64,000 bases of DNA from Gemmatimonadota bacterium (GTDB lineage Bacteria; Gemmatimonadota; Gemmatimonadetes; Gemmatimonadales; GWC2-71-9), in NCBI GenBank assembly GCA_029262195.1, contig JAJCZX010000030.1:433615-497614 (forward strand), in the 5' to 3' direction. The notes beneath the pieces were generated by a model. The model was not told the DNA's origin. It ran no database searches and was given only the letters and a program-made list of their open reading frames with translations. The position numbers and the translations under genes were made by a program. Positions within the stretch are counted from its first letter, which is position 1. Each line of letters starts with the position of its first letter. Shown here in pieces: positions 8,351 through 16,448 of this stretch.

Positions 8351-8923
8351 TTATGGAAGCGCATCGATTTGCGGTAGAATTTTGGTCTCGTAACAGGTAG
8401 GGCAAACACCGTGAGAGAACTCAGCATCCGACCGCTTGGAGACGTAGCTCTCCACTGGAGTCCAGGTCGTCTCCCCTGATTCGCCGTCTTCCTTGACCTT
8501 TTTGCAGTACGAACACACAGAAAGGAGGCCCTCCAGGGTTGAGACCGTGGCATGGAGTCCTTGAATCCGCTCGGCAACTTTGACGCGTGCCAGGAGTTGT
8601 GGGATATCGATCGGCTTGGTCATGAAATCGTCGGCGCCCGCCTCCAGAGCTTCCATCAACTTTTCACGACCGACAAGAGCAGTGAGGATCAGAATGTAGG
8701 TGTACGAATTCGACCAGGTGCTGCGGATATTGCGGCACAGTTCCATGCCATCCATTTCCGGCATCATCCAGTCTGTGATAAGAAGGCGGGCCGGGTCGCG
8801 AGCGACATGCTCCCAGGCCGCAAGACCGTTTTCAAAAGCGGTCACATGGTGGCCTCCCTTTTCCAACGCGGTGACCACGATCTTACGAGCGGTAACGTCG
8901 TCCTCGGCCAATATGATTTCCAT
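8351..8923 (-). CDS. Response regulator: REC domain plus C-terminal double-CxxC segment
   Basis: Residues 1-120 form a receiver domain: acidic pocket EDD (7-9), phospho-acceptor Asp51 in LLITDWMMPEMDG, Thr81 and Lys103 in FMTKPID. After a helix, residues 133-180 carry CSYCKK (C137, C140) and CPTC (C174, C177), with WTPVESYVSKRSDAEFSHG between. This segment recurs at the ends of many bacterial sensor and regulator proteins and probably binds zinc or responds to redox, though its role is not established. There is no DNA-binding domain, so output is likely protein-protein. It is paired with the Hpt gene downstream. Confidence 0.9.
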   Translation of the reverse strand: MEIILAEDDVTARKIVVTALEKGGHHVTAFENGLAAWEHVARDPARLLITDWMMPEMDGMELCRNIRSTWSNSYTYILILTALVGREKLMEALEAGADDFMTKPIDIPQLLARVKVAERIQGLHATVSTLEGLLSVCSYCKKVKEDGESGETTWTPVESYVSKRSDAEFSHGVCPTCYETKILPQIDALP

Positions 8924-9063
8924 TTTGTCTCCCGGTGGTGGAACAGCGTTCGTTCGACGGTCATACTCATGCGCTCAGGGGCGGGAACTCAACCGTCAAG
9001 ATACAGGGCAGTTGTATCTTTTGCGAGCGGCCTTGACCCACAGTCGGGTGAAAAAGACCAATC

Positions 9064-10056
9064 TCATACTGGCATCTGTGCAGCCAGAAAACGCGCAACA
9101 TTCTCTTCGGCCCAAAACCTTGGTGCGCCAGGATGCCCGGAAAGGAACCCGACGTGGCCGCCACGCTGCGTGAACAATCCGGTGAGGTTGCTGTTCCCAC
9201 GCACCTCGTCCCGGGGCACCGCCGACGGGGGAAGAAAAGGATCGTCGTCGGCGTGGACGAGCAGAGTGGGCAGTCCTATCTTATGCAAGAACTGCTTGGA
9301 ACTGGAGCTCGCATAGTAGTCGTCCACTCCTGAAAAACCATGGAGGGGCGCTGTCGCAGCATCGTCGAATTCCCTGAAAGTAACCGACCTCTTCACCGCA
9401 TCCAGATCGACCAAAGCTCGAATCTGAGGCGCCTTGCAAAAGACTTTGGCTCGCAGGGAACGCAACAATCGCCTCCGGTAAAACCTCCCGAGGCCACGCT
9501 CGAGGTAGTCAGCTCCGGCTGACAGGTCATAGGGAACCGATACTGCCGCTCCAGAACGGAAGTTGGCGGGCAATTCGCACCCTTCTCCCAGGTATTTCAA
9601 CAGCACATTGCCCCCCAGCGAAAAACCCACCGCCGATATCTGATGAGACGGGTATTTACTTGCAAGCCAATTCAAGACAAATCGCGGATCATCCGTCTCC
9701 CCGGAATGGTAAAGGCGGCTGGCAACATTCATCTCTCCCCCGCAAGACCGAAAGTTCAACCCGACCGCCGCGATGCCAAAACCAGCTAATCTGCGATAGG
9801 TCTCAAGTGCATACTTGGACTCCGCACTCCCCTCCAGGCCGTGTAGAACAAGCACAATCCTACCGGAGCTGTCTGCATCAACTTTCCCTACTCTGGCAAA
9901 ATCCAGATTCAGGAAATCACCATCCGGCGTTTCGACTCTCGTACGAGCGAGTGAAACCCCTTTGCTGGGCCTCAAAAACCGCGCGCCAATAATTTGGGAA
10001 TGTGCCCCCTTCATCCCAAAAGCCGGGACGAACGGGCCAGCGGCAAATTTAATCAT
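9064..10056 (-). CDS. YheT-family alpha/beta hydrolase
   Basis: A 330-residue hydrolase of the YheT/ABHD1-3 group. The oxyanion loop is VLVLHGLEGSAESKYA, followed by AAVGLNFRSCGGEMN, a family hallmark. The nucleophile serine sits in VGFSLGGNVLLKYLGE, the acid in LVHADDDPFLP and the histidine in TQRGGHVGFL near the C-terminus, so the triad is complete. Family members are esterases or lipases of poorly defined substrate. It is cytoplasmic by sequence, with no signal peptide. The gene stands alone, followed downstream (140 bases) by the response regulator on the same strand. Confidence 0.9.
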   Translation of the reverse strand: MIKFAAGPFVPAFGMKGAHSQIIGARFLRPSKGVSLARTRVETPDGDFLNLDFARVGKVDADSSGRIVLVLHGLEGSAESKYALETYRRLAGFGIAAVGLNFRSCGGEMNVASRLYHSGETDDPRFVLNWLASKYPSHQISAVGFSLGGNVLLKYLGEGCELPANFRSGAAVSVPYDLSAGADYLERGLGRFYRRRLLRSLRAKVFCKAPQIRALVDLDAVKRSVTFREFDDAATAPLHGFSGVDDYYASSSSKQFLHKIGLPTLLVHADDDPFLPPSAVPRDEVRGNSNLTGLFTQRGGHVGFLSGHPGAPRFWAEENVARFLAAQMPV

Positions 10057-10198
10057 GTATCTTTTTCAGATTAGGGTGTCCTCTCGTAGTGGCACGCACT
10101 GCATCGAACGTCCCCAAAAAGGTGGTTTTCGGGCAAATTGGACCTGGCCCGATTAATGCCACAAAAAACGGAGCCGGTGAAAGTCGGATATAAGCCTA

Positions 10199-10219
10199 AC
10201 GGGGAACAATTATCCCCGT
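10199..10219. promoter_or_regulatory. Inverted repeat upstream of the 1033-residue barrel gene
   Basis: ACGGGGA (10199-10205) and TCCCCGT (10213-10219) form a perfect 7-base inverted repeat with a 7-base spacer, 78 bases before the start of the barrel gene. TATAGT-like -10 sequences follow. It could be an operator or a short hairpin; there is no T run, so it is not a normal terminator. Confidence 0.35.
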
Positions 10220-10296
10220 CTATAGTTTTAGATTTATAGTATCGTCAACCAGATACCGGACCTTGGCCGGATAATGTTTTTCTCGGGGTAAACTGC

Positions 10297-13200
10297 ATGA
10301 AGCTCAATGTGACCAGCAAATTATTGACCATGATTGGTGTTTCCGCCGCTCTGGCGCTCTCAGCCCAATCGGCCGACGCACAGTACTTTGGTCGCAACAA
10401 GGTCCAATACCGGGAGTTCGATTTTCGAATCCTGGAAACCGAGCACTTCGACATCTACTACTACGACGAAGAAGCCGAGGCCGCCGTCATAATCGGACGC
10501 ATGGCTGAGAGGTGGTACTTGAGGCTTTCCCGTCTCCTGGACCATGAGTTGAACGAGAGACAACCGATCATTATGTACGCCAGCCACCCCGATTTCGAGC
10601 AGACCAACGCGATCGGTGGAAACCTGAGTGAAGGTACCGGCGGTGTGACCGAGGTTTTCAAACGGAGGATCGTTTTGCCGTTTGCGGGCCCGATGAGGGA
10701 AACAGACCACGTTCTGGGTCACGAACTTGTCCACGCTTTTCAGTTTGACATAACTGGTTCGGGCCAAATTGGTGTAAACAGCGGAATCCCTAACGCTCTT
10801 GGGATGCCGCTCTGGTTTATCGAGGGGATGGCTGAGTACCTGTCCGTGGGGCCGATTGACCCGCACACATCAATGTGGATCCGCGATGCCTCCCAGAACG
10901 AGTTGCCGACCCTGGAGCAACTCGCCAATCCACAATTCTTTCCCTACCGCTACGGGCAAGCAGTCTGGTCGTTCCTGGCCGGTTGGTACGGTGACGAAGT
11001 TGTGGGGAGGATGCTCAAGTCCTCGCGCACAGCCCGGGACGCTTATCAGGCCATGTACAAGGTGATCGGGAATGGTGTGAACACCGTCACGGAACGCTGG
11101 CACGCATCCATCACCGAGGCCTACGATGGCCTCGAAGATGGCACATCACCGGCAAGCGCGTACGCCAGGGTCGTTCTTTCTGGAGAAACCGGGTCGGGCA
11201 ACGTGAACATCGCCCCGTCGATCAGCCCGGACGGATCCAAAATCGTGTTCCTCTCGGAAAAGGACCTTTTCTCCATTGAGCTTTACCTCGCCGACGCCGA
11301 AACCGGAGAAATAATCCGCAAACTTACTGAATCCATTTCGAACACCCACCTCGAATCTCTGGAATTCATCAATTCGGCGGGCACCTGGTCTCCCGACAGT
11401 AGATATTTCGCGTTTGGTTCTGTTCGTACGGGCAAGGCAGCTCTCACCATTGTTGATACCGAGAGCGGAGATACGTTCGCGGTGCACGAGTTTAACGAAA
11501 TCGGAGAAATTTTAAACCCGAGTTGGTCTCCGGACGGACGAAGCTTGGTGTTCTCTGCTCTCGTCGGCGGTTTCTCTGATCTCTACACTTATCAGCTTGA
11601 AAGCCGGACCCTGCGAAGACTCACCAATGACATCTGGGCCGACCTTCAGCCTTCCTGGTCTCCGGACGGAAACGCGGTTGCTTTCGTCACTGACCGTTTT
11701 GGCGCAGACGAAGCGAACCTGCGCTTCGGCAGTTATAAACTCGCCGTCCTCAATCCAGACAACGGCTTCATTCGCCAGCTACCATCATTCGAGATCGGCA
11801 AGAACATCAACCCGCAGTGGGCTCCCGATGGCAACAGCATCTTCTTCATTGCTAACAGGGACGGGATTTCTAACCTCTACCGAGCTGATCTTGCAGCGGA
11901 CGATATCACCCAGGTCACAAACGTCTTCACCGGCATATCCGGTATCACAGCGCTCAGCCCGGCTCTATCGGTAGCTTCGCGCACAGGTGAGGTCGCATTT
12001 AGCATCTATGAGGGCGGCAATTACAACATCTACGTCGCCGACTCTGAAACCGTCCTGGCGGGTGAGCCCCCCAATGACCGTTTTGACGCAGGACTGATTG
12101 CGACGCTACCACCTGCCGATCGCTTAACCGACGACGTCCTCGCCGTGCTGGCAGATGCTGAATCTGGACTCCCCGACAATTCGTCCTTCAGTCGGACAGA
12201 GTATGAACCGACCCTGGGGCTCGACTACATCGCCCAGCCGTATCTAATAGCGGGAACCAGCAGGTTCGGAACGTTTATCGGAGGTGGTGCCGCTCTCTTC
12301 TGGAGTGACATGCTCGGGGAACGAAACCTGGCAACGCAATTCCAGATCAACGGTGGCGTAAAAGACATTGCGGCGACCGTTGCCTACCAGAATAGAAGGC
12401 ACCGCTGGGACTACGGTGCAGTTGTGCAGCAAACGCCGTTTGTATCTGGATTCGTCAGCACATTCATCACAGGTGACCCTACTACCGGGCTACCTGTGAT
12501 AGTGGAGTCTCTCAACAAGTTCAGGCAAACGAACCGAGAAGCTCTGGCGTTCACATCGTTCTCTTTCAATCGGTCTCAACGCGTCGAATTCTCGCTCGGC
12601 TACCGTAACATTTCGTTCGCTCAGGAAATTCAACAGCGATTTTTTGACGCCAACACTTTTCAAGAAGTGCTCGCCCGGATAGACACGTCGTTTTCGGTTG
12701 GCAGCCAGCTTCACATGCTCCAAACCGGCGCCGCACTTGTGTACGACAACTCTGTGTTCGGGCTTACGGGACCAATCATGGGGCAACGTTACAGGATTGA
12801 TGTAACCCCGTTTGTGGGCAGCCTTAACTACGTCAATATTACGGGCGATTTCCGAAAATACATCATGCCGAAATCGCCATTCACGATAGCGGCGCGACTC
12901 GTCCATTCAGGACGTTATGGGTCCGACGGGGAAGATCCCTTGCTTAACGACCTCTACATCGGTTATTCAAGCCTCGTCCGTGGTTACGATTTTAACTCGT
13001 TCGATGTGTTTGACTGCACGTCGTCCACCGAGTTGTTCGGGACTGTAGGACAGTGCTCGCTCAATGACAAACTTTTTGGTAGCCGAGTCCTCGTGGGGAA
13101 CCTGGAACTCCGGTTCCCGCTCCTGGGCGCACTGGGACTCGGAGGAGGATACTACGGCGCACTTCCCATTGACTTCGTGTTCTTCGGTGATGCGGGCATG

Positions 13201-13398
13201 GCATGGAGAACCAACGATCCATCCACTACCGTTAACGAACAGGCGTTCTTCCTCGGTGGTGATCGCAAACCGGTCTACAGTGCCGGTGCCGGGCTGCGGA
13301 TGAACCTATTCGGCTTCGCCATCATTGAATTCGACAGGGTACGAGCCTTTGACAGGCGCCAGTGGCTCTGGCAGTTCAGCTTCAACCAGGGCCTCTAG
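10297..13398 (+). CDS. Secreted peptidase MA-like / TolB propeller / outer-membrane barrel protein
   Basis: A 1033-residue envelope protein. Residues 1-28 are a signal peptide ending ADA. Residues 30-290 resemble the peptidase MA (gluzincin) family: HELVH (142-146) and WFIEGMAEYLS (173-183) supply the two zinc histidines and the downstream glutamate. Residues about 300-580 contain at least five WD40-like beta-propeller (PD40) repeats with the signature SPDGxxIxF/WSPDGxxLVF. Residues about 650-1033 look like a surface-antigen (Omp85-type) barrel ending in the aromatic SFNQGL. The architecture suggests an outer-membrane protein presenting a zinc protease and propeller. The gene is monocistronic. 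Confidence 0.87.
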   Translation: MKLNVTSKLLTMIGVSAALALSAQSADAQYFGRNKVQYREFDFRILETEHFDIYYYDEEAEAAVIIGRMAERWYLRLSRLLDHELNERQPIIMYASHPDFEQTNAIGGNLSEGTGGVTEVFKRRIVLPFAGPMRETDHVLGHELVHAFQFDITGSGQIGVNSGIPNALGMPLWFIEGMAEYLSVGPIDPHTSMWIRDASQNELPTLEQLANPQFFPYRYGQAVWSFLAGWYGDEVVGRMLKSSRTARDAYQAMYKVIGNGVNTVTERWHASITEAYDGLEDGTSPASAYARVVLSGETGSGNVNIAPSISPDGSKIVFLSEKDLFSIELYLADAETGEIIRKLTESISNTHLESLEFINSAGTWSPDSRYFAFGSVRTGKAALTIVDTESGDTFAVHEFNEIGEILNPSWSPDGRSLVFSALVGGFSDLYTYQLESRTLRRLTNDIWADLQPSWSPDGNAVAFVTDRFGADEANLRFGSYKLAVLNPDNGFIRQLPSFEIGKNINPQWAPDGNSIFFIANRDGISNLYRADLAADDITQVTNVFTGISGITALSPALSVASRTGEVAFSIYEGGNYNIYVADSETVLAGEPPNDRFDAGLIATLPPADRLTDDVLAVLADAESGLPDNSSFSRTEYEPTLGLDYIAQPYLIAGTSRFGTFIGGGAALFWSDMLGERNLATQFQINGGVKDIAATVAYQNRRHRWDYGAVVQQTPFVSGFVSTFITGDPTTGLPVIVESLNKFRQTNREALAFTSFSFNRSQRVEFSLGYRNISFAQEIQQRFFDANTFQEVLARIDTSFSVGSQLHMLQTGAALVYDNSVFGLTGPIMGQRYRIDVTPFVGSLNYVNITGDFRKYIMPKSPFTIAARLVHSGRYGSDGEDPLLNDLYIGYSSLVRGYDFNSFDVFDCTSSTELFGTVGQCSLNDKLFGSRVLVGNLELRFPLLGALGLGGGYYGALPIDFVFFGDAGMAWRTNDPSTTVNEQAFFLGGDRKPVYSAGAGLRMNLFGFAIIEFDRVRAFDRRQWLWQFSFNQGL

Positions 13399-13411
13399 GA
13401 ACGATTCACAA

Positions 13412-13450
13412 TGGGGATGGCGGCAGACACCCGTGTGCCGTCATTCCCCT
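13412..13450. terminator. Hairpin between convergent genes
   Basis: GGGGATG and CGGCA (13413-13425) can pair with TGCCG and CATTCCCC (13436-13449), with one bulge and a mismatch. It lies between the stop of the barrel gene and the end of the dehydrogenase gene. There is no T run, so it may be a weak two-way terminator. Confidence 0.4.
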
Positions 13451-14493
13451 CCTAGCGCCTGACTCGCCTTACGCGCAGCGGAGGTCGCCGGTGACTCATT
13501 CCGCAGTCCCGCTTCGGTAAGAATCGAGGCTAACCTTTCGCCTATGAGTGAGGCTCGCCGCAGAGCTTCTTCCTCGGTGGCCCCATCGCCTATCGCGTGG
13601 AACGCCACCGCCCCACCCGAATTGGTGATGTAATCTGGAGCGTACAGTATGCCACGCTCATGGAGTAACTCCGCATCCTCTGGCGACTCGAGCTGGTTGT
13701 TAGCCGATCCCGCAACGATGGCACAATTCAGCTGCGGGATGGTGTTTTTGTTCAAAGTCGCGCCGACGGCACATGGTGAGTAGACATCGTAGTGAATCGA
13801 GTAAACCACGTGGGGGGGAACGACCTCGGCCTTCAACTCCTCGGCAAGGGACTCAGCCGCGCGTTCGTCCAGATCACTGACTAATACTCGCGCCCCTGCT
13901 TCCGATAACAGGTGGGCGAGCGGTTTCCCCACCCCGCCTATTCCCTGCACCAGAACCGAACGCCCATCGAGATCGTCTGAGCCAAAGCTCCGATTCACGG
14001 CAGCTTTTATGCACGACAAAACACCCGCTGCTGTAAAAGGCCCCGGGTCAGTGGCTTCAGACCCGTCGCTCGAAACACCGTGGACGTATCGGGTCGTTTC
14101 GGCCATATGGACCATATCCAGAGGTACTGTTCCCAGATCCATGCCCGTGGCGAATGTGCCGCGAAGCGTTTCCACAAGTTCTCCAACCCGTCGGAACAAC
14201 CCCGCCCGCTCCTCTCCTTCAAGGGGTTTCTTTGTCGACAAGACCATCTTGCCGCCGCCGAGGGGGAGGCCTGCCGCCGCCCATTTTTGCGTCATCCCTG
14301 CACCCAGTCGCATTGCATCGCGGAGCGCACTCGCCTGATTGGGATAGGACTTCATCCGGCAGCCACCGACCGAAGGACCCAGAGTGTTGTCATGAAGCGC
14401 AATAAAGATCCAGGTCTCGGTCTCTCTATCAAATTTTGTAACCACCCCATTGCCGTCCCACTCCTCAATCAACTCCATCAAGCCATCGTTCAT
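13441..14493 (-). CDS. Leu/Phe/Glu dehydrogenase family protein
   Basis: An amino-acid dehydrogenase of the leucine/phenylalanine/valine type, which oxidatively deaminates an amino acid to its oxoacid with NAD+. Visible parts are the substrate domain (ALHDNTLGPSVGGCRM), the catalytic lysine in GLPLGGGKMVLSTKK, and the Rossmann motif VLVQGIGGVGKPLAHLLSEAG followed by SDLDE. I start it at the ATG at 14493, with GGAG five bases upstream, giving 350 residues, the usual size; the longer frame to 14586 has no family support at its N-terminus. Preference among branched or aromatic substrates cannot be told. It is convergent with the barrel gene and stands alone. Confidence 0.92.
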   Translation of the reverse strand: MNDGLMELIEEWDGNGVVTKFDRETETWIFIALHDNTLGPSVGGCRMKSYPNQASALRDAMRLGAGMTQKWAAAGLPLGGGKMVLSTKKPLEGEERAGLFRRVGELVETLRGTFATGMDLGTVPLDMVHMAETTRYVHGVSSDGSEATDPGPFTAAGVLSCIKAAVNRSFGSDDLDGRSVLVQGIGGVGKPLAHLLSEAGARVLVSDLDERAAESLAEELKAEVVPPHVVYSIHYDVYSPCAVGATLNKNTIPQLNCAIVAGSANNQLESPEDAELLHERGILYAPDYITNSGGAVAFHAIGDGATEEEALRRASLIGERLASILTEAGLRNESPATSAARKASQALGGE

Positions 14494-14711
14494 CATATCT
14501 CCATTAAATCCGGCTGGCCGAAACCATCCCACCGAGGGTAGTGTTATCTCTAAAGTAACCGTTTTCAAATCACTACCCGGGGGCAACGTCGACGTTCTAC
14601 GGTGTATAAAATAGAACGAAATCGACTCGCCCGATGCGAGCAGTTTCGGCGACCAACCGCCTGATGCACCGAATTCTTAACATTTGTTCCATGGCGAACT
14701 CTAATTCATAC

Positions 14712-16448
14712 ATGACACGGGTTATTAAGACCTTACAGTTAACGGCTGTGGGAACCGCTATTTCTGTCCTTGCACCAAATTCGCTGCTAAGCCAGGCTGA
14801 AGGCAAAGCGGACTCGGTTGCCGTGCCACGGGATTCGGCCGCGATCGTTCTCGCACTGCACGAAGCCCAGGCCCAATTCGAGATCCTGAGACAGGGGAAA
14901 ATCCCCGACACCTTCTATCGTTCGGGAGCAGGGTGCCCGGAGAGCATCGGACGTTTTTGCCACTGGAACGACGGAGATGATGATTGGGACCCGCCAGTTG
15001 AGCACGAAGACATCACCTCGGCGAGAATCGCATTCCTGGAACAACTTGACGTGCTCGGGGACTCTGCCGCAGGCGACCCCTGGGTCGTCGGCATGAAGGT
15101 CCACTATTTGATAGAAAAAGGTGACCTGGACCGGGCCCTTGAGACAGCCGGTGGATGCACATCGGATCGCTGGTGGTGCGATGCCCTCGAAGGATACTCC
15201 CTCCACACGCTCGGAAGGTTTGAGGAAGCAGACGCGGTCTTTCAAGAGTCGCTTACCAACATGGTTTACAGCCAGCGCTGTGAGTGGCATGACATCAGTC
15301 AGTTGCTGGAAAACGACCTCAGAGGAGATTACGACCAGATCCGGTGTTCTCAGCGAACTGACATGCACGCTGCTGTCTGGGACCTCGCCGATCCGATGTA
15401 CATCGTACCCGGAAACGACCGGTTTACGGAGCACATGAGCCGTTTGGTAATCATAGAGTTAATGAAGGACGCTGTGACTCCATACGGGATAGAATGGCAG
15501 CCAGATCTCAGCGAGATCACGGTCAGGTTCGGTTGGCCCGTGGCCTGGGAAAAGTCCAAATTGATGAGTTTCAACGACGCCATTTCCAGTCGCGGGCGCC
15601 CCTATTCGCGTAGTTTCTTCCCGCCCAGTCAGATCCTGATGCAAGAGGAAGACGCGGCCTGGCAGCTGGAACTTGAACGAGCCCCCAGCCTCTACCTTCC
15701 ATCCTACCTCAACAAGATTGTCGACTTGCAACACCAGATTGGCATGTTTCGGCGGGGAGACTCCGCTCTTGTTGCAGCGGCCTATTCCTTCCGGGAGGTA
15801 CTTTCAGACAACGCGGAACTCGAAGCAGCTCTTACTGTCATGCACCCCGGCGAGAGCAACCTCCAGACTTACCTTCCTGGTGCCGGGCTGGAAGATTCTT
15901 TTGTCGCCGTTGGCACCGACTCGACGATGATTGTGAGCCTGGAGATCTATTCGGCGATAGACAGTGTTGCGGGACGCGCCAGGTATCCGAAACTCCGCCC
16001 CACAATCCAACCCGGCGGGATCGGGATATCCGACATTCTCGTATTCGAACCGCGGGAACCCCTTCCGGAGTCGGTCGAAGAAGCGATCTTCCTGGCCCAC
16101 CCCGACACCCGGTTTGCAGGAGACACTCCGCTTGGATTGTACTGGGAGGTCTACGGCGTTGCCGAAGGCAGCTCCTCTGTCGCTACCGATGTATCGGTTA
16201 TCAGAGAAGGGCGCGGATTTTTCCGAGGACTCTTCGAGTCCGTTGGAATAGCCCGACCCGAGAAAGCGGAAGTACGATACCAGTGGAGCAACGCGACTGG
16301 TGAAACCACAGCTGTGTTTCCCCGTTCCATCGTAGTGAACCTCAACGACGCGGACCCGGGCAATTACATAGTGAGAGTAACGGCGACGCCGGACAACGGT
16401 GAGCCTGTCGTTTCAGAAAGACGTATCGAGATAATTGCAGATGAATAA
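14712..16448 (+). CDS. Secreted GWxTD-like domain protein, copy 1
   Basis: The protein begins with a probable signal peptide from the ATG at 14712 (basic MTRVIK, then a hydrophobic stretch ending LLSQA); earlier in-frame starts at 14634 and 14691 exist and the ribosome site is unclear. After it comes a cysteine-rich helical part (CPESIGRFCHW; GGCTSDRWWCDALEGYSLH) resembling TPR-like repeats, then ITVRFGWPVAWEK, which resembles the GWxTD domain common in Gemmatimonadota and Bacteroidota secreted proteins. The C-terminal third is strand-rich. It is clearly paralogous to the next gene, whose start overlaps this stop by 8 bases. Function unknown; periplasmic or surface location is inferred. Confidence 0.8.
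   Translation: MTRVIKTLQLTAVGTAISVLAPNSLLSQAEGKADSVAVPRDSAAIVLALHEAQAQFEILRQGKIPDTFYRSGAGCPESIGRFCHWNDGDDDWDPPVEHEDITSARIAFLEQLDVLGDSAAGDPWVVGMKVHYLIEKGDLDRALETAGGCTSDRWWCDALEGYSLHTLGRFEEADAVFQESLTNMVYSQRCEWHDISQLLENDLRGDYDQIRCSQRTDMHAAVWDLADPMYIVPGNDRFTEHMSRLVIIELMKDAVTPYGIEWQPDLSEITVRFGWPVAWEKSKLMSFNDAISSRGRPYSRSFFPPSQILMQEEDAAWQLELERAPSLYLPSYLNKIVDLQHQIGMFRRGDSALVAAAYSFREVLSDNAELEAALTVMHPGESNLQTYLPGAGLEDSFVAVGTDSTMIVSLEIYSAIDSVAGRARYPKLRPTIQPGGIGISDILVFEPREPLPESVEEAIFLAHPDTRFAGDTPLGLYWEVYGVAEGSSSVATDVSVIREGRGFFRGLFESVGIARPEKAEVRYQWSNATGETTAVFPRSIVVNLNDADPGNYIVRVTATPDNGEPVVSERRIEIIADE

Noticed and set aside
10090..10105. Second sigma-54 promoter (TGGCACGCACTGCA)
   Set aside because: The GG-GC spacing is two bases too short for the -24/-12 arrangement.
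14594..14711. Extra N-terminal residues before the GWxTD-like copy 1
   Set aside because: Earlier in-frame starts exist, but the signal peptide fits the ATG at 14712.
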